Shown here one piece after another: positions 12,976 to 25,898 of a stretch of 64,000 bases of DNA. Below the pieces are notes generated by a model that made no database searches, had not been told where the DNA came from, and saw only the letters and a list, made by a program, of their open reading frames with translations. The position numbers were made by a program, and so were the translations under genes. The DNA comes from Bombus terrestris (taxonomy: Eukaryota; Arthropoda; Insecta; Hymenoptera; Apidae): positions 5,571,501-5,635,500 of the forward strand of contig NW_025963548.1 in assembly GCF_910591885.1 (NCBI RefSeq). The letters run 5' to 3'. The first letter of the stretch is position 1. Each line of letters begins with the position of its first letter.

Positions 12976-14177
12976 ACGCATAGGAAGTATAACGTTATAT
13001 TGCATCACTATAGGACATATAGCGTTATATTGCATCACTATATGACGTATACCGTTATGAACTACTATATTATAACCTATAACGTTATATTGCATCACCA
13101 TGTGACGTATAAAGTTTTGTACTATTACGTGATATCGTATAACGCTTTATGGCATCACAATAGGACGTATAACGTTATATTGCATCACTTCATGAAGTAT
13201 ACCGTTATGAACTATTACAGTATACCGTATAACGTTATAATGCATCTCCATGTGACGTATAACGTTTTGTACTATTACGTAGTAACGTATAACGTTATAT
13301 TGCATCACTATAGGACGTATAACGTTATATTGCAAAACTATATGACGTATAGCGTCTAATACTATTGCGTTATAATGTATAACGTTATATTGCATCACTA
13401 TATGACGTATAACGTTATATGGTACTACGTTATAACGCATAACGTTATATTGCATCACCATGTGACGTATAACGTTTTGTACTATTACGTAGTAACGTAA
13501 AACGTTATATTGCATCACTATAGGACGTATAACATTATATTGCCATACTATATGACGTATAACGTTATATGCTACTACGTTATAACGCATAACGTTATAT
13601 TGCATCACCATGTGACGTATAACGTTTTGTACCATTACGTAATAGGGTATAACGTTATATTGCATCACTATAGGACGTATAACGTTATATTGCATTACTA
13701 TATGACGTATAACGTTATGAACTATTACGTTATAACGCATAACGTTATGTTGCGACACTATAGGACGTATAGCGTCATATTCTATTGCGTTATAACGTAT
13801 AACGGTATATTGCATTACCATATGACGCATAACGTTATGAAATATTACGTTATAACGCATAACGGTATATTGCATCACGCATAGGACATATAACGTTATA
13901 TTGCGTCACTATAGGACGTATAGCGTCATATACTATTGCGCTATAATGTATAACGGTATATTGCATCACTATATGACGTACAACATTATGAAATATTACG
14001 TTGTAACGCATAACGTTATACTGCATCACTATAGGACGTATAACGTTATATTGCATCACTATAGGACGTATAGAGTCTAATACTATTGCGTTATAATGTA
14101 TAACGGTATATTGCATCACTATATGACGTATAACGTTATGAACTATTACGTTATAACGCATAACGGTATATTGCATC
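12976..14177 (+). repeat. 901 + 301 bp landmark intervals preceding the superunit
   Basis: Aligned with 8373-9574 (offset 4,603) and, in its first 700 bp, with 4613-5335 and 21694-22390. Private changes include GACATATAGCG near 13017, CTACTATATT near 13066 and GCTTTATGGC near 13144. From about 13504 it is also the beginning of the sequence repeated at 17049 (offset 3,545). Confidence 0.85.
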
Positions 14178-17077
14178 ACGCATAGGACGTATAACGTTAC
14201 ATTGCATCACTATAGGACGTATAACGTTATACTGCATCACTATAGGACGTATAACGCTATATTGCATCACTATAGGACGTGTAATGTTATATTGCATTAC
14301 TATTTGACGTATAACGTTTTGTACTATTACGTAATAACGTATAACGTTATATTGCATCACTATATGAAGTATACCGTTATGAACTATTACATTATAACGT
14401 ATAACGTTATATTGCATCACCATGTGACGTATAAAGTTTTGTACTATTACGTAATATCGTATAACGTTATATTGCATCACTATAGGACGTATAACGTTAT
14501 ATTGCATCACTACATGAAGTATACCGTTATGAACTATTACATTATACCGTATAACGTTATATTGCATCACCATGTGACGTATAACGTTTTGTACTATTAC
14601 ATAGTAACGTATAACGTTATATTGCATCACAATAGGACGGATAACGTCTTATTGCACCACTATATGACGTATAACGTTATGATCTATGACGTTGTAACAC
14701 CTAACGTTATATTGCATCACTATAGAACGTATAACGTCATATTGCATCACTATATGACGTATAACGTTATATATTATTGCGCTATGAAGGAATAACTTTA
14801 TATTGCACCACTCTATGATGTATAACGGTATATTACATTACTATAGGACGTAAACGTTATAAACTATTGTGTTATGATGTATAACGGTATATTGCACCAC
14901 TATATGACGTACAACGTTATGAACTATTACGCTGTAATGCATAACGTTATATTGCATTACTATATGACGTATAACGTTATGAACTATTACGTTGTAACGC
15001 ATAACGTTATATTGCATTACTATATGACGTATAACGTTATGAACTATTACGTTATAACGCATAACGTTATATTGCATTACTATATGACGTATAACGTTAT
15101 AAACTATTGTGTTATGATGTATAACGGTATATTGCACCACTATATGACGTACAACGTTATGAACTATTACGCTGTAACGCATAACGTTATATTGCATTAC
15201 TATATGACGTATAACGTTATGAACTATTACGTTGTAACGCATAACGTTATATTGCATTACTATATGACGTATAACGTTATGAACTATTACGTTATAACGC
15301 ATAACGTTATATTGCATTACTATATGACGTATAACGTTATAAACTATTGTGTTATGATGTATAACGGTATATTGCACCACTATATGACGTACAACGTTAT
15401 GAACTATTACGCTGTAACGCATAACGTTATATTGCATTACTATATGACGTATAACGTTATGAACTATTACGTTGTAACGCATAACGTTATATTGCATTAC
15501 TATATGACGTATAACGTTATGAACTATTACGTTATAACGCATAACGTTATATTGCATTACTATATGACGTATAACGTTATGAACTATTACGTTGTAACGC
15601 ATAACGTTATATTGCATTACTATATGACGCATAACGTTATGAACTATTACGTTATAACGCATAACGGTATATTGCATCACGCATAGGACGTATAACGTTA
15701 CATTGCATCATTATAGGACGTTTAAAGTTATATTGCATCACTAAAGGTCTTATAACGTTATATTGCATCACTATAGGACGTATAGCGTCATATACTATTG
15801 CGCTATAATGTATAACGGTATATTGCATCACTATATGACGTACAACGTTATGAACTATTACGTTGTAACGCGTGACGTTATATTGCATCACTATAGGACG
15901 TGTAACGTTATATTGCATCACTATAGGACGTATAGCGTCTAATACTATTGCGTTATAATGTATAACGGTATATTGCATCACTATATGACGTATAACGTTA
16001 TATGGTACTACGTTATAACGCATAACGTTATATTGCATCACCATGTGACGTATAACGTTTTGTACCATTACGTAGTAACGTAAAACGTTATATTGCATCA
16101 CTATAGGACGTATAACATTATATTGCCATACTATATGACGTATAACGTTATATGCTACTACGTTATAACGCATAACGTTATATTGTATTACTATATGACG
16201 TATAACGTTATGAACTATTACGTTATAACGCATAACGTTATATTGCCTCACTATATGACGTATAACGTGTTGTTCTATTACGTAATAACGTATAACGTTA
16301 TAGTGCATCACTATAGGACGTATAACGTTATATTGCATCACTATATCAAGTATAGCGTTATGAACTACTACATTATAACGTATAAAGTTATATTGCATCA
16401 CCATGTGACGTATAACGTTTTCTACCATTACGTAATAAGGTATAACGTTATATTGCATCACTATAGGACGTATAACGTTATATTGCATTACTATATGACG
16501 TATAACGTTATGAACTATTACGTTATAACGCATAACGTTATGTTGCAACACTATAGGACGTATAGCGTCATATTCTATTGCGTTATAACGTATAACGGAA
16601 TATTCCATCACCATATGACGCATAACGTTATGAACTATTACGTTATAACGCATAACGGTATATTGCATCACGCATAGGACGTATAACGTTATATTGCATC
16701 ACTATAGGACGTATAGCGTCATATACTATTGCGCTATAATGTATAACGGTATATTGCATCACTATATGACGTACAACGTTATGAAATATTACGTTGTAAC
16801 GCATAACGTTATACTGCATGACTATAGGACGTATAACGTTATATTGCATCACTATAGGACGTATAGCGTCTAATACTATTGCGTTATAATGTATAACGGT
16901 ATATTGCATCACTATATGACGCATAACGTTATGAACTATTACGTTATAACGCATAACGGTATATTGCATCACGCTTAGGACGTATAACGTTACATTGCAT
17001 CATTATAGGACGTTTAACGTTATATTGCATCACTATAGGACGTATAAAGTTATATTGCATCACTATAGGACGTATAA
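13504..17077 (+). repeat. 3,545-bp superunit, first tandem copy
   Basis: The text from about 13504 to 17077 recurs at 17049-20622 with a constant offset of 3,545 bp and no net indel. Rare changes are shared by both copies: CAACATTATGAAAT (13982/17527), GGACGGATAACG (14637/18182), GCTGTAATGC (14932/18477) and AAAGGTCTTATAACG (15744/19289). The one clear difference I saw is CACGCTTAGG near 16971 against CACGCATAGG near 20516. Before 13504 and after 17077 the two texts diverge at once. The low divergence means this tandem duplication is recent or recently homogenised. Confidence 0.93.
14856..15678 (+). repeat. 240-bp higher-order repeat, 3 copies plus tail
   Basis: Units start at 14856, 15096 and 15336 with the same eight-monomer order as at 1471, followed by the GACGCATAACG exit dimer and the landmark at 15679. 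The first unit carries GCTGTAATGC instead of GCTGTAACGC. Confidence 0.95.
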
Positions 17078-20000
17078 CATTATATTGCCATACTATATGA
17101 CGTATAACGTTATATGCTACTACGTTATAACGCATAACGTTATATTGCATCACCATGTGACGTATAACGTTTTGTACCATTACGTAATAGGGTATAACGT
17201 TATATTGCATCACTATAGGACGTATAACGTTATATTGCATTACTATATGACGTATAACGTTATGAACTATTACGTTATAACGCATAACGTTATGTTGCGA
17301 CACTATAGGACGTATAGCGTCATATTCTATTGCGTTATAACGTATAACGGTATATTGCATTACCATATGACGCATAACGTTATGAAATATTACGTTATAA
17401 CGCATAACGGTATATTGCATCACGCATAGGACATATAACGTTATATTGCGTCACTATAGGACGTATAGCGTCATATACTATTGCGCTATAATGTATAACG
17501 GTATATTGCATCACTATATGACGTACAACATTATGAAATATTACGTTGTAACGCATAACGTTATACTGCATCACTATAGGACGTATAACGTTATATTGCA
17601 TCACTATAGGACGTATAGAGTCTAATACTATTGCGTTATAATGTATAACGGTATATTGCATCACTATATGACGTATAACGTTATGAACTATTACGTTATA
17701 ACGCATAACGGTATATTGCATCACGCATAGGACGTATAACGTTACATTGCATCACTATAGGACGTATAACGTTATACTGCATCACTATAGGACGTATAAC
17801 GCTATATTGCATCACTATAGGACGTGTAATGTTATATTGCATTACTATTTGACGTATAACGTTTTGTACTATTACGTAATAACGTATAACGTTATATTGC
17901 ATCACTATATGAAGTATACCGTTATGAACTATTACATTATAACGTATAACGTTATATTGCATCACCATGTGACGTATAAAGTTTTGTACTATTACGTAAT
18001 ATCGTATAACGTTATATTGCATCACTATAGGACGTATAACGTTATATTGCATCACTACATGAAGTATACCGTTATGAACTATTACATTATACCGTATAAC
18101 GTTATATTGCATCACCATGTGACGTATAACGTTTTGTACTATTACATAGTAACGTATAACGTTATATTGCATCACAATAGGACGGATAACGTCTTATTGC
18201 ACCACTATATGACGTATAACGTTATGATCTATGACGTTGTAACACCTAACGTTATATTGCATCACTATAGAACGTATAACGTCATATTGCATCACTATAT
18301 GACGTATAACGTTATATATTATTGCGCTATGAAGGAATAACTTTATATTGCACCACTCTATGATGTATAACGGTATATTACATTACTATAGGACGTAAAC
18401 GTTATAAACTATTGTGTTATGATGTATAACGGTATATTGCACCACTATATGACGTACAACGTTATGAACTATTACGCTGTAATGCATAACGTTATATTGC
18501 ATTACTATATGACGTATAACGTTATGAACTATTACGTTGTAACGCATAACGTTATATTGCATTACTATATGACGTATAACGTTATGAACTATTACGTTAT
18601 AACGCATAACGTTATATTGCATTACTATATGACGTATAACGTTATAAACTATTGTGTTATGATGTATAACGGTATATTGCACCACTATATGACGTACAAC
18701 GTTATGAACTATTACGCTGTAACGCATAACGTTATATTGCATTACTATATGACGTATAACGTTATGAACTATTACGTTGTAACGCATAACGTTATATTGC
18801 ATTACTATATGACGTATAACGTTATGAACTATTACGTTATAACGCATAACGTTATATTGCATTACTATATGACGTATAACGTTATAAACTATTGTGTTAT
18901 GATGTATAACGGTATATTGCACCACTATATGACGTACAACGTTATGAACTATTACGCTGTAACGCATAACGTTATATTGCATTACTATATGACGTATAAC
19001 GTTATGAACTATTACGTTGTAACGCATAACGTTATATTGCATTACTATATGACGTATAACGTTATGAACTATTACGTTATAACGCATAACGTTATATTGC
19101 ATTACTATATGACGTATAACGTTATGAACTATTACGTTGTAACGCATAACGTTATATTGCATTACTATATGACGCATAACGTTATGAACTATTACGTTAT
19201 AACGCATAACGGTATATTGCATCACGCATAGGACGTATAACGTTACATTGCATCATTATAGGACGTTTAAAGTTATATTGCATCACTAAAGGTCTTATAA
19301 CGTTATATTGCATCACTATAGGACGTATAGCGTCATATACTATTGCGCTATAATGTATAACGGTATATTGCATCACTATATGACGTACAACGTTATGAAC
19401 TATTACGTTGTAACGCGTGACGTTATATTGCATCACTATAGGACGTGTAACGTTATATTGCATCACTATAGGACGTATAGCGTCTAATACTATTGCGTTA
19501 TAATGTATAACGGTATATTGCATCACTATATGACGTATAACGTTATATGGTACTACGTTATAACGCATAACGTTATATTGCATCACCATGTGACGTATAA
19601 CGTTTTGTACCATTACGTAGTAACGTAAAACGTTATATTGCATCACTATAGGACGTATAACATTATATTGCCATACTATATGACGTATAACGTTATATGC
19701 TACTACGTTATAACGCATAACGTTATATTGTATTACTATATGACGTATAACGTTATGAACTATTACGTTATAACGCATAACGTTATATTGCCTCACTATA
19801 TGACGTATAACGTGTTGTTCTATTACGTAATAACGTATAACGTTATAGTGCATCACTATAGGACGTATAACGTTATATTGCATCACTATATCAAGTATAG
19901 CGTTATGAACTACTACATTATAACGTATAAAGTTATATTGCATCACCATGTGACGTATAACGTTTTCTACCATTACGTAATAAGGTATAACGTTATATTG

Positions 20001-20622
20001 CATCACTATAGGACGTATAACGTTATATTGCATTACTATATGACGTATAACGTTATGAACTATTACGTTATAACGCATAACGTTATGTTGCAACACTATA
20101 GGACGTATAGCGTCATATTCTATTGCGTTATAACGTATAACGGAATATTCCATCACCATATGACGCATAACGTTATGAACTATTACGTTATAACGCATAA
20201 CGGTATATTGCATCACGCATAGGACGTATAACGTTATATTGCATCACTATAGGACGTATAGCGTCATATACTATTGCGCTATAATGTATAACGGTATATT
20301 GCATCACTATATGACGTACAACGTTATGAAATATTACGTTGTAACGCATAACGTTATACTGCATGACTATAGGACGTATAACGTTATATTGCATCACTAT
20401 AGGACGTATAGCGTCTAATACTATTGCGTTATAATGTATAACGGTATATTGCATCACTATATGACGCATAACGTTATGAACTATTACGTTATAACGCATA
20501 ACGGTATATTGCATCACGCATAGGACGTATAACGTTACATTGCATCATTATAGGACGTTTAACGTTATATTGCATCACTATAGGACGTATAAAGTTATAT
20601 TGCATCACTATAGGACGTATAA
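17049..20622 (+). repeat. 3,545-bp superunit, second tandem copy
   Basis: Near-exact copy of 13504-17077. Its left junction lies between about 17046 and 17077, where a TATAAAG monomer belonging to the end of copy 1 passes into the AACATTATATTGCC monomer that begins copy 2. Landmarks at 17422, 17723, 19224, 20215 and 20516 mirror 13877, 14178, 15679, 16670 and 16971. Downstream it continues into the 1,178-bp interval, as at 3435 and 11798, and not into a third superunit. Confidence 0.93.
18401..19223 (+). repeat. 240-bp higher-order repeat, 3 copies plus tail
   Basis: Units at 18401, 18641 and 18881. Identical in layout to 14856-15678, from which it differs by the 3,545-bp superunit offset, including the private GCTGTAATGC change in unit 1. 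Confidence 0.95.
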
Positions 20623-21693
20623 CGTCATATTGCATCACTATATGACGTATAACGTTATATGCTATACGTTATAACGTATAACGTTATATTGCATTACTAT
20701 ATGACGTATAACGTTATGAACTATTACGTTATAACGCATAACGTTATATTGCCCCACCATATGACGTATAACGTTATGACCTATGACGTTATAACACCTA
20801 ACGTTATATTGCATCACTATAGGACGTTTAACGTCATATTGCATCACTTTATGACGTATAACGTTATATATTATTGCGCTATGAAGGAATAACTTTATAT
20901 TGCATCACTATATGATGCATAACGTTATATTACATTACTATAGGACGTAAACGTTATAAACTATTGTGTTATAATGTATAACGGTATATTGCACCACTAT
21001 ATGATGTATAACGGTATATTGCGTCACTATATGACGTATAACGTTTTGTACTATTACGTAATAACGAATAACGTTATATTGCTTCACTATATGATGCTTA
21101 GCGTTTTGAACTTTAATTGCATCAGTATATGACGTATAACGTTATGAACTATTACATTATAACCTATAACGTTATATTGCATCACTATAGGACGTATAAC
21201 ATTATATTGCATCACTATATGACGTATAACGTTATGAACTATTACGTTATAACGCATAACGTTATGTTGCAACACTATAGGACGTATAGCGTCATATTCT
21301 ATTGCGTTATAATGTATAACGGTATATTCCATCACTATATGACGCATAACGTTATGAACCATTACGTTATAACGCATAACGTTATATTGCATCACTATAG
21401 GACGTATAATGTTATATTGCATCACTATTTGACGTATAGCGTCTAATACTATTGCGCTATAATGTATAACGGTATATTGCATCACTATATGACGTACAAC
21501 GTTATGAACTATTACGTTGTAACGCATAACGTTATATTGCATCACTATAGGACGTATAACGTTATATTGCATCACTATAGGACGTATAGCGTCTAATACT
21601 ATTGCGTTATAATGTATAACGGTATATTGCATCACTATATGACGTATAACGTTATGAACTATTACGTTATAACGCATAACGGTATATTGCATC
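20516..21693 (+). repeat. 1,178-bp landmark interval, copy 3
   Basis: Contains the GCTATACG short monomer (about 20660), GAAGGAATA (20883), GTAAACG and the 38-bp hybrid (21103). Private changes are GCCCCACCATATG near 20752 (others GCCTCACC) and GATGCTTAGCG near 21094 (others GATGTTTAGCG). Offset 8,718 to copy 2. Confidence 0.9.
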
Positions 21694-23434
21694 ACGCATA
21701 GGAAGTATAACGTTATATTGCATCACTATAGGACATATAACGTTATATTGCATCACTATATGACGTATACCGTTATGAACTACTACATTATAACCTATAA
21801 CGTTATATTGCATCACCATGTGACGTATAAAGTTTTGTACTATTACGTGATATCGTATAACGCTATATGGCATCACAATAGGACGTATAACGTTATATTG
21901 CATCACTTCATGAAGTATACCGTTATGAACTATTACAGTATACCGTATAACGTTATAATGCATCTCCATGTGACGTATAACGTTTTGTACTATTACGTAG
22001 TAACGTATAACGTTATATTGCATCACTATAGGACGTATAACGTTATATTGCAAAACTATATGACGTATAGCGTCTAATACTATTGCGTTATAATGTATAA
22101 CGTTATATTGCATCACTATATGACGTATAACGTTATATGGTACTACGTTATAACGCATAACGTTATATTGCATCACCATGTGACGTATAACGTTTTGTAC
22201 TATTACGTAGTAACGTAAAACGTTATATTGCATCACCATAGGACGTATAACATTATATTGCCATACTATATGACGTATAACGTTATATGCTACTACGTTA
22301 TAACGCATAACGTTATATTGCATCACCATGTGACGTATAACGTTTTGTACCATTACGTAATAGGGTATAACGTTATATTGCATCACTATATGACGTATAA
22401 CGTTATGAACTATTACGTTATAACGCATAACGGTATATTGCATCACGCATAGGACGTATAACGTTACATTGCATCACTATAGGACGTATAATGTTATATT
22501 GCATCACTATTTGACGTATAACGTTTTGTACTATTACGTAATAACGTATAGCGTTACATTGCATCACTATAGGACGTATAACGTTATATTGCATCACTAT
22601 ATGAAGTATACCGTTATGAACTATTACATTATAACGTATAACGTTATATTGCATCACCATGTGACGTATAAAGTTTTGTACTATTACGTGATATCCTATG
22701 ACGCTATATGGCATCACTATAGGACGTATAACGTTATATTGCATCACTTCATGAACTATACCGTTATGAACTATTACAGTATACCGTATAACGTTATATT
22801 GCACCACCATGTGACGTATAACGTTTTGTACTATTACGTAGTAACGTATAACGTTATATTGCATCACTATAGGACGTATAACGTTATATTGCAACACTAT
22901 ATGACGTATAACGTTATATGCTACTACGTTATAACGCATAACGTTATATTGCATTACTATATGACGTATAACGTTATGAACTATTACGTTATAACGCATA
23001 ACGTTATATTGCCTCACTATATGACGTATAACGTGTTGTTCTATTACGTAATAACGTATAACGTTATATTGCATCACTATCGACATATAACGTTATATTG
23101 CATCACTATATCAAGTATACCGTTATGAACTACTACATTATAACGTATAACGTTATATTGCATCAGCATGTGACGTATAACGTTTTGTACCATTACGTAA
23201 TAAGGTATAACGTTATATTGCATCACTATAGGACGTATAACGTTATATTGCATTACTATATGACGTATAACGTTATGAACTATTACGTTATAACGCATAA
23301 CGTTATGTTGCAACACTATAGGACGTATAGTGTCATATTCTATTGCGTTGTAATGTATAACGGGATATTCCATCACTATATGACGCATAACGTTATGAAC
23401 TATTACGTTATAACGCATAACGGTATATTGCATC
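21694..23434 (+). repeat. CCATGTG-rich block plus CGACATATAACG block
   Basis: Positions 21694-22390 match 12976-13672. After the landmark at 22445 the text resembles 9575-9750, then the CATGAAC / CAGTATACC series and the 29-bp CACTATCGACATAT monomer near 23080. From about 22.58 kb to 23.43 kb it aligns with 55.98-56.83 kb (offset 33,402). The landmark interval 22445-23435 is 990 bp because the +1 landmark and the -1 CGACAT monomer cancel. Confidence 0.8.
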
Positions 23435-24473
23435 ACGCATAGGACGTATAAAGTTACATTGCATCACTATAGGACGTTTAACGTTATATTGCATCACTAT
23501 AGGACGTATAACGTTATATTGCATCACTATAGGACGTATAGCGTCATATACTATTGCGCTATAATGTATAACGGTATATTGCATCACTATATGACGTACA
23601 ACGTTATGAACTATTACGTTGTAACGCATAACGTTATATCACATCACTATAGGACGTATAACGTTATATTGCATCACTATAGGACGTATAGCGTCTAATA
23701 CTATTGCGTTATAATGTATAACGGTATATTGCATCACCATGTGACGTATAACGTTTTGAACTATTACGTTATAACGCATAACGGCATATTGCATCACGCA
23801 TAGGACGTATAACGTTACATTGCATCACTATAGGACGTATAACGTTATATTGCATCACTATAGGACGTATAACGCTATATTGCATCACCATAGGACGTGT
23901 AATGTTATATTGCATTACTATTTGACGTATAACGTTTTGTACTATTACGTAATAACGTATAACGTTATATTGCATCACTATATGAAGTATACCGTTATGA
24001 ACTATTACATTATAACGTATAACGTTATATTGCATCACCATGTGACGTACAAAGTTTTGTACTATTACGTAATATCGTATAACGTTATATTGCATCACTA
24101 TAGGACGTATAACGTTATATTGCATCACTACATGAAGTATACCGTTATGAACTATTACATTATACCGTATAACGTTATATTGCATCACCATGTGACGTAT
24201 AACGTTTTGTACTATTACATAGTAACGTATAACGTTATATTGCATCACAATAGGACGTATAACGTCATATTGCATCACTATATGACGTATAACGTTATGA
24301 TCTATGACGTTGTAACACCTAACGTTATATTGCATCACTATAGATCGTATAACGTCATATTGCATCACTATATGACGTATAACGTTATATATTATTGCGC
24401 TATGAAGGAATAACTTTATATTGCACCACTATATGATGTATAACGGTATATTACATTACTATAAGACGTAAAC
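23435..24473 (+). repeat. Superunit entry block, 23.4-24.5 kb
   Basis: The first 361-bp interval matches 371-731. After the landmark at 23796 the full-length entry block is present: class A run, GTATACCG dimers, CACAATAGG, GATCTATGACG and GAAGGAATA at 24403. Diagnostic changes are TATAGATCGTATAACG near 24342 and ATAAGACGTAAACG near 24461. Both recur in the 35.5-35.8 kb, 39.6-39.9 kb and 41.3-41.6 kb copies and so define one lineage. Confidence 0.85.
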
Positions 24474-25056
24474 GTTATAAACTATTGTGTTATGATGTAT
24501 AACGGTATATTGCACCACTATATGACGTACAACGTTATGAACTGTTACGCTGTAACGCATAACGTTATATTGCATTACTATATGACGTATAACGTTATGA
24601 ACTATTACGTTGTAACGCATAACGTTATATTGCATTACTATATGACGTATAACGTTATGAACTATTACGTTATAACGCATAACGTTATATTGCATTACTA
24701 TATGACGTATAACGTTATAAACTATTGTGTTATGATGTATAACGGTATATTGCACCACTATATGACGTACAACGTTATGAACTATTACGCTGTAACGCAT
24801 AACGTTATATTGCATTACTATATGACGTATAACGTTATGAACTATTACATTGTAACGCATAACGTTATATTGCATTACTATATGACGTATAACGTTATGA
24901 ACTATTACGTTATAACGCATAACGTTATATTGCATTACTATATGACGTATAACGTTATGAACTATTACGTTGTAACGCATAACGTTATATTGCATTACTA
25001 TATGACGCATAACGTTATGAACTATTACGTTATAACGCATAACGGTATATTGCATT
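24474..25056 (+). repeat. 240-bp higher-order repeat, 2 copies plus tail
   Basis: Units start at 24474 and 24714. Unit 2 carries TTACATTGTAACGC near 24846, shared with 36190, which shows common descent with the array at 35818. The following landmark (25057) is GCATTACGCATAGG instead of GCATCACGCATAGG, also shared with 36401. Confidence 0.95.
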
Positions 25057-25898
25057 ACGCATAGGACGTATAACGTTACATTGCATCATTATAGGACGTT
25101 TAAAGTTATATTGCATCACTAAAGGACTTATAACGTTATATTGCATCACTATAGGACGTATAGCGTCATATACTATTGCGCTATAATGTATAACGGTATA
25201 TTGCATCACTATATGACGTACAACGTTATGAACTATTACGTTGTAACGCGTGACGTTATATTGCATCACTATATCAAGTATAGCGTTATGAACTACTACA
25301 TTATAACGTATAAAGTTATATTGCATCACCATGTGACGTATAACGTTTTCTACCATTACGTAATAAGGTATAACGTTATATTGCATCACTATAGGACGTA
25401 TAACGTTATCTTGCATTACTATATGACGTATAACGTTATGAACTATTACGTTATAACGCATAACGTTATGTTGCAACACTATAGGACGTATAGCGTCATA
25501 TTCTATTGCGTTATAACGTATAACGGAATATTCCATCACCATATGACGCATAACGTTATGAACTATTACGTTATAACGCATAACGGTATATTGCATCACG
25601 CATAGGACGTATAACGTTATATTGCATCACTATAGGACGTATAGCGTCATATACTATTGCGCTATAATGTATAACGGTATATTGCATCACTATATGACGT
25701 ACAACGTTATGAAATATTACGTTGTAACGCATAACGTTATACTGCATCACTATAGGACGTATAACGTTATATTGCATCACTATAGGACGTATAGCGTCTA
25801 ATACTATTGCGTTATAATGTATAACGGTATATTGCATCACTATATGACGCATAACGTTATGAACTATTACGTTATAACGCATAACGGTATATTGCATC
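25057..25898 (+). repeat. Shortened post-HOR block, 541 + 301 bp
   Basis: The first landmark interval is 541 bp, against 991 bp in the full superunit. The CGCGTGACG monomer (about 25249) is joined straight to CACTATATCAAGTATAGCG, so about 450 bp (15 monomers) are missing. Private change: GTTATCTTGC near 25408. The 301-bp interval 25598-25898 is retained. Confidence 0.85.

Noticed and set aside
13504..20622. Integrated plasmid, phage or transposon copies as an explanation for the kb-scale duplications
   Set aside because: The duplicated blocks contain only satellite monomers, have no terminal repeats, target-site duplications or coding sequence, and their lengths follow 30n plus the few known length variants.
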